Origin: an uncultured Oscillospiraceae bacterium
GTDB taxonomy: Bacteria > Bacillota > Clostridia > Oscillospirales > Oscillospiraceae
Assembly: GCA_944385665.1 (NCBI GenBank)
Contig: CALWYB010000022.1
Coordinates: 1 to 38,557 of the forward strand
Length of the DNA: 38,557 nucleotides
Direction: 5' to 3'
The notes beneath the pieces are model-generated. The model did no database searches. It saw only the letters and a list, made by a program, of their open reading frames with translations, and was not told the DNA's origin. Position 1 is the first letter of the stretch. Each line of letters begins with the position of its first letter. A program made the position numbers and the translations under genes. This document shows, piece after piece, positions 8,743 through 15,922 of the stretch.

Positions 8743-9345
8743 TCAGAGTGCGCCGAATTTGGAGAAGGGGAAGATAGAGAAGAAGGCCTTGCCCAGGACA
8801 TAATCCTCGTCGATAGTACCGATGAGATTGTCCCGGCTGTCGTCGGAGTCGTTGCGGTTGTCGCCCATGACGAAGATGGAGCCCTCGGGCACCTCGATAT
8901 GGGTGCTGCCGCGGCTGCCGTAAATGTCCATCATGGGTTCCCAGAGATAGGGCTCATCCAGGGGTTCCCCATCCACATAGACGGTGCTGGTGTTATAGTC
9001 GATGTCCACGGTCTGGCCGCCGGTGGCGATGACCCGCTTGACAATGGCCCGACCGCCCAGATGGGTGGCGGTGGTCTTGTTCAGCACCACGATGTCCCCC
9101 TGTTGGGGAGTGTAGCCCAGGGACCACACCAGCAGAAGCTCGTTATTTTGCAGGGTGTAGTCCATGGAGTTGCCGTCTACCCGGGTGAGCCGGCCAAAAA
9201 AAGTAAAGACAAGGACCAGAATCACCAGGGCGGTGGTGAGTGCGTTGAGCCAATAAAACAGGTCGTCAGAGGACTGTTCTTCCTCGGGCGACTCCGGAAG
9301 CCCCTGCTCCGATTCCAGGGGCTGCTGATTGTATTTGGGATCCAT
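8743..9345 (-). CDS. lepB: Signal peptidase I
   Basis: Cleaves signal peptides from proteins exported by Sec. A 200-residue protein with an acidic cytoplasmic N-terminus, one membrane helix (about residues 35-52) and the catalytic serine S60 in VDGNSM. The lysine of the Ser-Lys dyad is K103 in AIVKRVIA, and the GDNRNDSDDSR box is near residue 162. AAGGAGG at 9352-9358 is the ribosome binding site. The single membrane helix is the normal Gram-positive form. Confidence 0.96.
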   Translation of the reverse strand: MDPKYNQQPLESEQGLPESPEEEQSSDDLFYWLNALTTALVILVLVFTFFGRLTRVDGNSMDYTLQNNELLLVWSLGYTPQQGDIVVLNKTTATHLGGRAIVKRVIATGGQTVDIDYNTSTVYVDGEPLDEPYLWEPMMDIYGSRGSTHIEVPEGSIFVMGDNRNDSDDSRDNLIGTIDEDYVLGKAFFSIFPFSKFGAL

Positions 9346-9385
9346 AGGGGATATGCCTCCTTGTGTGGCTATGGTAGATCGTTAC

Positions 9386-9414
9386 ATTATACCTGTTTTT
9401 GGCGTGAAATTCAA
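9386..9414 (-). promoter_or_regulatory. lepB promoter
   Basis: On the minus strand, TTGAAT (9409-9414) and a perfect TATAAT (9386-9391) are separated by 17 bases, about 40 bases upstream of lepB. Confidence 0.75.
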
Positions 9415-9446
9415 CTGGGAGTCATGATTTTTGTAAGGAGACGGAT

Positions 9447-9924
9447 GTTCCTTTCTGCTCGCACAGAAAGGAACCAAAGATGCGTTGGGGGACGGCTTCG
9501 GTGAGCACCTTCGCGGAGCGGGTGCTCACAGGCGCCTTTCCCCCAAGCCCCCATTTTACGGGAGTACCCTACTGTGAGCTTGGCACTTTCGTCCGGCGGT
9601 CCGAAAACATGACCATCTGGTCCTTCTTGCCCCGGGGACACAGGCCCCTACCGGGTGCAAAATTTGAACGTATCTGCGCTGAAATCACACCGCCTCCTCT
9701 GGCAGAGCCAGGGCAGCTGGGCAGTTGTGGGTTCAGCCCGGAAACAAAAAAGCAGGAGCGACGGAAACCGTCACTCCTACTGGAAGTCTCCCTTACGGGC
9801 GTAGAAGGGAAACGAAGTTTCCCACAAAGTTCTTTGCCAAGCTTTCTTTCAAGAAAGCGGCGGGCGCAGAAGGGAAGCGAAGCTTCCCACGAAGTTCTTT
9901 GCCAAGCTTTCTTTTAAGAAAGCG
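9447..9924 (+). repeat. Long composite repeat, left copy
   Basis: A non-coding stretch of about 480 bases matching 15393-15860 in inverted orientation. In order it holds: a palindrome GTTCCTTTCTG/CAGAAAGGAAC (9447-9474) followed by CAAAGATGCGTTGGGGG; CCCAAGCCCCC; TTGCCCCGGGGACA and a CCGGGTGCAAA-like block (about 9628-9665); a GCAGGAGCGACGG stem; and two tandem terminal modules at 9807-9858 and 9872-9923. Each terminal module is GGGAA-type palindrome, CAAAGTTCTTTG-type palindrome, then GCTTTCTT/AAGAAAGC. The last palindrome overlaps the spoIID stop codon. No transposase or gene is present. Confidence 0.85.
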
Positions 9925-10957
9925 GGGAGACGGTGGCGCTGGTGTAGTACCAGGTGAGGATCTCGTCGTAGGTGCTGCCCGCCTTGGCCATGGCGTTGGC
10001 GCCGTACTGGCTCATACCCACACCATGCCCATACCCGGTGACGGAAAAGGTAAAGTTGGTCCCGTCCCAGGCCACGGTGAAGCAGGCTGAGCGCAGGTCA
10101 AACAGGGTACGCACCTGGCTGCCTGTCAGGGTGACGCCTCCTACCAGGATGCTGGACACGGTGCCGCCCTCGTTCACTGCCGGAGTGCCGAACCACCCGG
10201 ACGGGTCGCCGGACAGATCAGCACCGGGATAGGCAGTTAGCACCGCGTTTTTTACTTCCTCCCCACTTTTCACCACTTGGCTGTGATAATTGGGCACTTC
10301 CTCCCCCTCGGGACTCTCCACACTTTTCAAATAATCCACCTGGTTGCCCCAGACCTCCACCGCGTCCACGGTGTACCCCGGCGCGGAGGAGAAAAACACC
10401 GCCTGGATAGGCTGTCCCTGGTAGAGGATGCCCATGCCGTCGGTCTGAGCAATCGCCTGGGCAATTTTTTGGCTGTACTCCCCGGCGTTCAGCCCCCACC
10501 GGGTCTCTGCCGCCTCCCGGGTGACGTAGGCCTGGCAGCAGCCGGTGTCGGTGCACACGTCGGCGTCGGGATGGGCCTGGGTGGGGTTGTTCTGCTTACG
10601 CACGGTGTAAGTCCGGGCGGCGCAGGCCTGGGCCTTCAGAGCTTCCAGCTCAAAGGAGGCGGGCATCTCCGCCGCCACCACCCCGAAGAGATAGTCCTCC
10701 ATGGTCATCTCGGTGACGGTCCCATCCTCCTGGAGGAGCTTGATGACCCGCCCCCGGTCCTTGGCGGCCTGGGTCTGGACACTCTCCCCCAGGGCGGCGC
10801 CGCCGCCCTCGCCGGAGCCGGTCAGCTCCAGGACAGGCTGGCTGCCCAGGGTGAGCAGGGGGAGGAAAAACACCACCACCGCCAAAATAAGGCCCATTCC
10901 CGCCGTCCGCCGGGCGCTCCAGCCCGTCGCCGGCTCCCGCCGCTGCCGGTAGTCCAT
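9914..10957 (-). CDS. spoIID: Stage II sporulation protein D, SpoIID/LytB family
   Basis: A 347-residue protein with one membrane anchor (about residues 20-38) and an extracytoplasmic SpoIID/LytB domain. SpoIID is a lytic transglycosylase that degrades peptidoglycan during engulfment with SpoIIP and SpoIIM. The catalytic glutamate is E97 in VVAAEMPASF, followed by LKAQACAARTYT and the C-terminal motif GYGHGVGMSQYGANAMA. GAGGAGGGG at 10967-10975 serves the ATG at 10957. The last codons (L, S, stop) are formed by the palindrome of the adjacent repeat. No oppositely oriented spoIIM or spoIIP is in the window. Confidence 0.88.
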   Translation of the reverse strand: MDYRQRREPATGWSARRTAGMGLILAVVVFFLPLLTLGSQPVLELTGSGEGGGAALGESVQTQAAKDRGRVIKLLQEDGTVTEMTMEDYLFGVVAAEMPASFELEALKAQACAARTYTVRKQNNPTQAHPDADVCTDTGCCQAYVTREAAETRWGLNAGEYSQKIAQAIAQTDGMGILYQGQPIQAVFFSSAPGYTVDAVEVWGNQVDYLKSVESPEGEEVPNYHSQVVKSGEEVKNAVLTAYPGADLSGDPSGWFGTPAVNEGGTVSSILVGGVTLTGSQVRTLFDLRSACFTVAWDGTNFTFSVTGYGHGVGMSQYGANAMAKAGSTYDEILTWYYTSATVSPLS

Positions 10958-11042
10958 GCCATCCCCTCCTCACCTTCGCGTGTAAAACAGCCTATGAGAG
11001 GCCTGGAAAAATTATGTCCGCCCTTCTTCGCGGAAAAAGGCT

Positions 11043-11071
11043 TTGCCCTTTGCCCCCGCATCCACTATAAT
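11043..11071 (+). promoter_or_regulatory. ymdB promoter
   Basis: TTGCCC (11043-11048) and a perfect TATAAT (11066-11071) are separated by 17 bases and lie about 37 bases ahead of the ymdB start. This is a sigma-A type arrangement. Confidence 0.65.
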
Positions 11072-11107
11072 GGAAAAGAATACTTTTCCATCCAAGGAGG
11101 ACATACC

Positions 11108-11896
11108 ATGCTGCTGAATATTTTGGCGGTTGGCGATATTGTAGGCGAGGGCGGCCAAGACATTTTGGCCCGCCGTCTGCAGGAGCTCCAGCGGGAGCAG
11201 GACATCCACTTCACCGTGGTCAACGGGGAAAATGCCTCCGGCGTGGGGCTGACTCCCCGCCAGGCCAGAGGGCTGTACGACGCCGGGGCGGATGTCGTCA
11301 CCCTGGGCAACCATACCTGGAACCGCATCCAGATCGCCGATTTTCTGGACAAGGACCCCTACATTCTCCGGCCCGCCAACTACGCCGGCCGGGTACCCGG
11401 CCGGGGCTTTGGGGTGTACGACGGCCCAAAGGGTCTGAAGATCGGGGTCATGAACCTGATGGGCCGGCTGGAGCTGAACTCGAACCTGGACAGCCCCTTC
11501 AAGGCGGCCAACCAGATCCTGCGCTCCCACGAGGCCCAGCAGTGCCAGGTGATGCTGCTGGACTTCCACGCCGAGGCCACCAGCGAGAAGGGGGCCATGG
11601 CCTGGTACCTGGACGGGCGCATCCACGCCCTGTGGGGCACCCACACCCACGTGCCCACCGCCGACGCCCAGATCCTGCCCAAGGGCACGGGCTTTGTCAC
11701 CGATTTGGGGATGACGGGGCCGCGGAATTCGGTGCTAGGCATCCGGCCGGAGCACTCCATCAACCTGTTTCTGGGCGGTCTGCCCCGGCGCTATGAGGAG
11801 GCGGAGGGACCCTGTAAAATCAACGCCTGCCGCTTTACCATCGACACGGACAAGAACCGCTGCGTCCAGGTCCAGCGTGTCGATCTGATTGAATAA
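11108..11896 (+). CDS. ymdB: YmdB-family metallophosphoesterase
   Basis: A 262-residue protein of the TIGR00282 family. In Bacillus YmdB is a cyclic-nucleotide phosphodiesterase affecting biofilm and motility switching. Metal-site motifs are visible: VGDIVG (8-13), VNGENASG, LGNHTWN, LLDFHAEATSEK and GTHTHVPTAD. CAAGGAGG at 11093-11100 precedes the ATG. The frame is open far upstream, but the ribosome binding site, promoter and family N-terminus (MLLNILAVGDIVG) fix the start. The stop codon TAA is three bases before a copy of the dispersed palindrome (11900-11917). Confidence 0.93.
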   Translation: MLLNILAVGDIVGEGGQDILARRLQELQREQDIHFTVVNGENASGVGLTPRQARGLYDAGADVVTLGNHTWNRIQIADFLDKDPYILRPANYAGRVPGRGFGVYDGPKGLKIGVMNLMGRLELNSNLDSPFKAANQILRSHEAQQCQVMLLDFHAEATSEKGAMAWYLDGRIHALWGTHTHVPTADAQILPKGTGFVTDLGMTGPRNSVLGIRPEHSINLFLGGLPRRYEEAEGPCKINACRFTIDTDKNRCVQVQRVDLIE

Positions 11897-11899
11897 CCA

Positions 11900-11951
11900 G
11901 CTTTCTTGTAAGAAAGCTGGGCAAAGAACTTTGTGGGAAGCTTTGCTTCCC
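11900..11951 (-). repeat. Short palindromic module copy
   Basis: In minus orientation it has the same order as the long repeat ends: GCTTTCTT/AAGAAAGC (11900-11917), then GGCAAAGAACTTTG, then GGGAAG/CTTCCC (11935-11951). It sits three bases after the ymdB stop. Confidence 0.85.
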
Positions 11952-12012
11952 CTCTGCGCCCGTCAAGAGGCACTAGATTTCATGCACTCCGCTTCCTCGC
12001 CTAAAAGCCTCC

Positions 12013-12041
12013 GTAGGGGCCGATGTCCCCATCGGCCCGTC
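12013..12041 (+). repeat. 29-bp repeat with GGGGCCGATG palindrome
   Basis: The reverse complement of this 29-base stretch is found without mismatch at 38345-38373. The core is a stem formed by GGGGCCGATG-like and CATCGGCCC arms. It lies between two copies of the GCTTTCTT module in the ymdB-yhaO spacer. Confidence 0.85.
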
Positions 12042-12044
12042 TCC

Positions 12045-12097
12045 GCTTTCTTGAAAGAAAGCTTGGCAAAGAACTTTCGCGCAAAACTTCGTTTTGC
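12045..12097 (-). repeat. Short palindromic module copy, diverged
   Basis: GCTTTCTT/AAGAAAGC (12045-12062), then TTGGCAAAGAACTTT, then GCAAAAC/GTTTTGC (12081-12097). The last palindrome has changed sequence on both arms while keeping the TTC loop, a compensatory pattern compared with the GGGAAAC/GTTTCCC copies. Confidence 0.82.
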
Positions 12098-12127
12098 TTC
12101 TACGTTTGGAAAGGACGGAAAGAAACC

Positions 12128-13219
12128 TTGCTCACCATCATCCATGGGGCTGACTTCCACCTGGACAGCCCCTTTGCCGGTCTCACGCCCCAGCGGGCGG
12201 CCCAGCGCCGGGGAGAGCAGCGGGAGCTGCTCTCCGCTCTGGCCCAGCTTTCCCGGGAGCGGCGGGCCGATCTGGTGCTCCTCTCCGGCGACCTGCTGGA
12301 CAGCCACCAGACCTACCGGGAGACCGCCCAGGCCTTGGCTCAGGCCCTGGGACAGATTCCCTGCCCGGTGTTTCTCGCCCCGGGCAATCACGACTACTAC
12401 CAAGTCAATTCCCTCTACGCCGCCCTGGACTGGCCGGAGAATGTACATATTTTCACCTCTGGCAACCTGGAGGCGGTGGAGCTGCCCCATCTGGGCTGTG
12501 TGATCCATGGCCGGGCCTTCCAGGCTCCCCGGGAGGACGCCTTCCCGCTGTCGGGCTTTACCGCGCCACAGGATGGCAAGATACACCTGATGGTGCTCCA
12601 CGGCCAGGTGGACGGAGCAGGGGACTACGCCCCGGTTTCCCGGACGGACATCGCCGCCAGCGGCCTTGCCTATCTGGCCCTGGGCCATGTCCACCAGTAC
12701 AGCGGCATCCAGCGGGAGGGAACCACCTTCTGGGCCTATCCCGGCTGTCCCGAGGGCCGCGGCTTTGACGAGACAGGGGAGAAGGGGGTGCTCTGCCTCA
12801 CCCTGGACGGGAACGTCTGCCGGGGGGAGCTGGTGCCTCTCAGCCGGCGGCGGTATGAGGAACTGACCGTGGACCTCACCGGCCGGGAAGATCCTCTGGC
12901 GGCGGTGGGAGATATTCTGCCTCCGGATACCGAAAACGACGTCTACCGCATCACCTTCACCGGGGAACGGGGGGATGAGCCCCTGAACCTGGCCGCCCTG
13001 GAGGGGGCGCTGGCCCCCCGGTTTTATGGCCTGACCCTCCGGGACCGCACCCGGGTGCGCCGGGAGGTGTGGGTGCGGCGGGAGGAGGACTCCCTCACCG
13101 GGCTGTTCCTTCGCTCCATGGCCGCCCGGTGTCAGGCGGACCCGGAAAACGAGACCTTGCAGTTGGCGGTGCGCTTCGGCCTGGCCGCCCTGGAGCGAGG
13201 GGAGGATGTGGCCCCATGA
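12128..13219 (+). CDS. yhaO: Metallophosphoesterase, YhaO/SbcD-like nuclease subunit
   Basis: A 363-residue calcineurin-like phosphoesterase of the SbcD/Mre11 type. Motifs in order: IIHGADFHLDSPF (D9, H11), LLSGDLLDS (about 53), APGNHDYY (about 84), MVLHGQVDG and ALGHVHQYS. The gene overlaps the following ATPase by four bases (ATGA), the standard arrangement of the Bacillus yhaO-yhaN DNA-repair-type pair. The start is taken as TTG 12128, with AAAGGACGG upstream. The frame is open further back through the repeat, but an upstream start would translate repeat sequence. Confidence 0.88.
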   Translation: MLTIIHGADFHLDSPFAGLTPQRAAQRRGEQRELLSALAQLSRERRADLVLLSGDLLDSHQTYRETAQALAQALGQIPCPVFLAPGNHDYYQVNSLYAALDWPENVHIFTSGNLEAVELPHLGCVIHGRAFQAPREDAFPLSGFTAPQDGKIHLMVLHGQVDGAGDYAPVSRTDIAASGLAYLALGHVHQYSGIQREGTTFWAYPGCPEGRGFDETGEKGVLCLTLDGNVCRGELVPLSRRRYEELTVDLTGREDPLAAVGDILPPDTENDVYRITFTGERGDEPLNLAALEGALAPRFYGLTLRDRTRVRREVWVRREEDSLTGLFLRSMAARCQADPENETLQLAVRFGLAALERGEDVAP

Positions 13220-15402
13220 AGATCAAAACCATGACCGCCACCTTCGGCAAACTCCAGGGGGCGCGCCTCACTCTGGAGCCGGGACTCAACGTCATCACCG
13301 CCCCCAACGAGGGGGGCAAGTCCACCTGGTGCGCCTTTTTGAAGGCCATGTTCTACGGCATCGACACCCGGGACCGGGACCGGAAGGGCCACCTGGCCGA
13401 CAAGAACCGCTACCAGCCCTGGTCCGGCGCCCCCATGGAGGGGGAGATCACCCTGGAGTGGCAGGGCAGGGACATCACCATCCGCCGGGGTCCCCGGGGC
13501 AACGTTCCCTTTGGCAGCTTCTCTGCCGTGTATACCGGAACAGAGGAGCCTGTCCCCGGCCTTACCGCTGACACCTGTGGGCAGATGCTGCTGGGGGTGG
13601 GCCGGGAGGTCTATGAGCGCTCTGCCTTCATCGGCCAGAGCGGCACCCTGGCCATCCGCTCCGCCCCGGAGTTGGAGGCCCGCATCGCCGCCCTGGTGTC
13701 CTCCGGGGAGGAGGACGTGTCCTACTCCCAGGTGGAACGGCAGCTCAAGGAGTGGCTCAACCGCCGGAAGGTGAACAAGAGCGTGGGCCGCATTCCCCAG
13801 CTGGAAGGGGAGCGGGCAGAGCTGTCCCAGAGCGTGGCCGAGCTGGAAGAGCTCAACGACCAGCTCAACCAGCTGGAGGGAGACCGGGCTCAGGCGGCCC
13901 GGCGGCACGCCTTCTGTTCTCAACAGCTGGAACGGTACAAGGCCATCGCCCAGCAGAAGCTGGACCGGCAGTATACCCAGGCCCTGGCCGACGAGAACCA
14001 GGCCCAGGCCCAGCTGGAAGCCCTGCTTGCCGAGCAGGCACGGTTTGGGACTTTGCCCTCCCGGGACGCTTTGAAGCGGGCACAGGGGGAGCTGGCCTTT
14101 TTAAAGGCCCTGGAGCCGGAGATCCGCCAGGGCCAGGAGGAGCTGGCGGGAGCCCAGCAGGCCCTGGAGCGCGCCCGGCAGGCCGCCCGGGATGACCGCT
14201 TCCCCGGCATGACCGGCGAGGAGGCGGTGCGCAAAGGGGAGCAGGACAGGGAGCGCTGCCGCGCCGGAATGGCGAAACAGGCCGCCAGCCGCCGGAATGT
14301 TATCCTGCTTCAACTTGCCGGTGTGGCAGCCGGCGGGGCGCTGGCATACTTTGGCCCCTTCTGGTGGCTGGGTCCCATCGCCTACGTGGTGTGCGCTGCG
14401 GCCTCTCTTCTGGTTTTGGCCGGCGGCAAAAAGGCGGCCCGGCAGGCCAATCAGATTTTGGAGCGCTACGGGGTGGATGATGTGGAGAAGATCGCCGCCC
14501 TGGCCGGGAACTACCAGCAGCGGATGGCCGCCGCCGACCAGGCCGCCCAGCAGGTGCGGATGATCCAGAGCGGTCTCACCGACCGCCAGGCCCGGCTGGA
14601 GAACAGCCGCCGGGAGCTGTTCCAGTTTGTCCACACCTTTGCCCCCGAGGTAAAGGAGCTCTTCGGCGTCTCCGCCGCCCTCTCCCGGGCGCTGAATCTG
14701 GGAGAGCGGGAGACCCTGGCCCGCTCCCGGCTGGAGGGCGCCCAGCGGCTGACCCAGGCCCTGCGGGCACAGGGTGGCCGGGAGCTGACCGAGGAGACGG
14801 AACTGCCCCAGCCCGCCCTGCCCCTGGAACAGGCCGCTCAGGAGACGGGTCGCCTCCAGGTTGAGCTGGAGCGGCTGGACCGAGCCCTTAACCAGGCCCG
14901 GGGCAAGCAGCAGGCCATGGGCGACCCGGCGGCCCTGTCCGCCCAATTGGAGCAGGTGGAGGAGGAGCTCTCTCGCCGCAATCGGGAGTACCAGGCTATC
15001 TCCATCGCCATGGAGACCCTCCAGCAGGCCAATGCCCAGCTCCAGCAGCGCTTTTCGCCCCAGCTGAACCGGGCGGCGGGAGCCCTGCTGGACCGGCTCA
15101 CCGGCGGGAAATACCGCACCCTGTCCCTGGACAAGGAGCTGGACGCCAGCGCCGCCGGGGAGCGGGACGTGCTGCCCCACAGCGCGCTGTATCTGTCGAA
15201 GGGCACGGTGGACCAGATCTATCTGGCGGTGCGTCTGGCGGTGTGCGACTTGTGTTTGCCGGAGGCGCCCCTGGTGCTGGACGAGGCCCTGGCCGCCTTT
15301 GATGACGACCGGGCCAAGCGGGCCCTGGAGCTGCTTCAGGAGCTGGCCCAGCAGCGGCAGATTCTGTTGTTTTCTTGCCACTCCCGCGACGCGCTTTCTT
15401 GA
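13216..15402 (+). CDS. yhaN: YhaN-like SbcC/Rad50-type ATPase
   Basis: A 728-residue ABC-type ATPase with long coiled coils. The Walker A motif is APNEGGKST at 29-37, with heptad-rich coils at roughly 175-350 and 430-640. The C-terminal part holds the signature LSKGTVDQIYLAVRLA (about 660) and Walker B PLVLDEALAAFDDD (about 684). Two hydrophobic stretches at about 361-405 lie at the apex between the coils, suggesting a membrane-touching hairpin instead of a zinc hook. It pairs with the upstream phosphoesterase. The stop codon TGA is inside the palindrome of the neighbouring long repeat. Confidence 0.88.
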   Translation: MKIKTMTATFGKLQGARLTLEPGLNVITAPNEGGKSTWCAFLKAMFYGIDTRDRDRKGHLADKNRYQPWSGAPMEGEITLEWQGRDITIRRGPRGNVPFGSFSAVYTGTEEPVPGLTADTCGQMLLGVGREVYERSAFIGQSGTLAIRSAPELEARIAALVSSGEEDVSYSQVERQLKEWLNRRKVNKSVGRIPQLEGERAELSQSVAELEELNDQLNQLEGDRAQAARRHAFCSQQLERYKAIAQQKLDRQYTQALADENQAQAQLEALLAEQARFGTLPSRDALKRAQGELAFLKALEPEIRQGQEELAGAQQALERARQAARDDRFPGMTGEEAVRKGEQDRERCRAGMAKQAASRRNVILLQLAGVAAGGALAYFGPFWWLGPIAYVVCAAASLLVLAGGKKAARQANQILERYGVDDVEKIAALAGNYQQRMAAADQAAQQVRMIQSGLTDRQARLENSRRELFQFVHTFAPEVKELFGVSAALSRALNLGERETLARSRLEGAQRLTQALRAQGGRELTEETELPQPALPLEQAAQETGRLQVELERLDRALNQARGKQQAMGDPAALSAQLEQVEEELSRRNREYQAISIAMETLQQANAQLQQRFSPQLNRAAGALLDRLTGGKYRTLSLDKELDASAAGERDVLPHSALYLSKGTVDQIYLAVRLAVCDLCLPEAPLVLDEALAAFDDDRAKRALELLQELAQQRQILLFSCHSRDALS

Positions 15403-15860
15403 AAGAAAGCTTGGCAAAGAACTTTGTGGGAAACTTCGTTTCCCTTCTGCGCCCGTAGGGGAGATTTCCAGTAGGAGTGACGTTCTGCGTCGCTCCTGCT
15501 TTTTTTCTTAAAGCGCCGATCACCAACCCAGCCTCCACGGTTTTGCCCAGGCAGGCGGCGTGACTGCAACGAAGCATCTTTCAAATTTGCACCCGGCAGG
15601 GGCCAGTGTCCCCGGGGCAAGAAAGGAAAGCCACTCAAATTTTGCCCGCCGGAAATTCACTCACTATCTCGCAGGTAGGCGTCCCCCGTAGACGGGGGCT
15701 TGGGTTCAGACTGGACAGCTGGGATTCCCACTGCCGGAGGCGTCCCCCGTAGACGGGGGCTTGGGGGCAAGCCGCCTATGAGCGCCCGCTGCGCGAAGGC
15801 GCTCATCGAAGGCGGCCCCCAACGCATCTTTGGTTACTTTCTGTGCGAGCAGAAAGTAAC
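15393..15860 (-). repeat. Long composite repeat, right (inverted) copy
   Basis: Inverted relative to 9447-9924. From the yhaN side it contains GCTTTCTT/AAGAAAGC (15393-15410), GGCAAAGAACTTTG, GGGAAAC/GTTTCCC (15428-15444), the GTAGGAGTGACG...CGCTCCTGC stem with a following T-run (15472-15506), and the TTTGCACCCGG and TGTCCCCGGGGCAAG blocks (15585-15622). Two copies of the CCCCCGT/ACGGGGG unit follow, then the outer palindrome GTTACTTTCTG/CAGAAAGTAAC (15833-15860). There is only one terminal module here, against two in the left copy. No gene is present. Confidence 0.85.
15677..15765 (+). repeat. Two direct copies of a 28-bp unit
   Basis: The unit AGGCGTCCCCCGTAGACGGG followed by GGCTTGGG occurs at 15677-15704 and 15738-15765, 61 bp apart, without mismatch. 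Each contains a CCCCCGT/ACGGGGG hairpin. They lie inside the right long repeat; the left copy has only a diverged single counterpart (CCCCAAGCCCCC near 9541). Confidence 0.8.
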
Positions 15861-15922
15861 ACCCGTTCCCCCAATAAAAAAGGGAGCAGCCCAAGGCCGC
15901 TCCCCAAACGAAAAATATAACC

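Noticed and set aside
9480-9917. Possible small protein encoded by the long repeat (also frames at 15336-15638)
   Set aside because: Frames in the two repeat copies do not correspond well, are broken by palindromes and lack ribosome binding sites. The repeat is better explained as non-coding.
15677-15765. CRISPR array
   Set aside because: Only two 28-bp units with a single 33-bp gap inside a larger repeat, and no cas genes. The units are self-complementary hairpins shared with a dispersed repeat.
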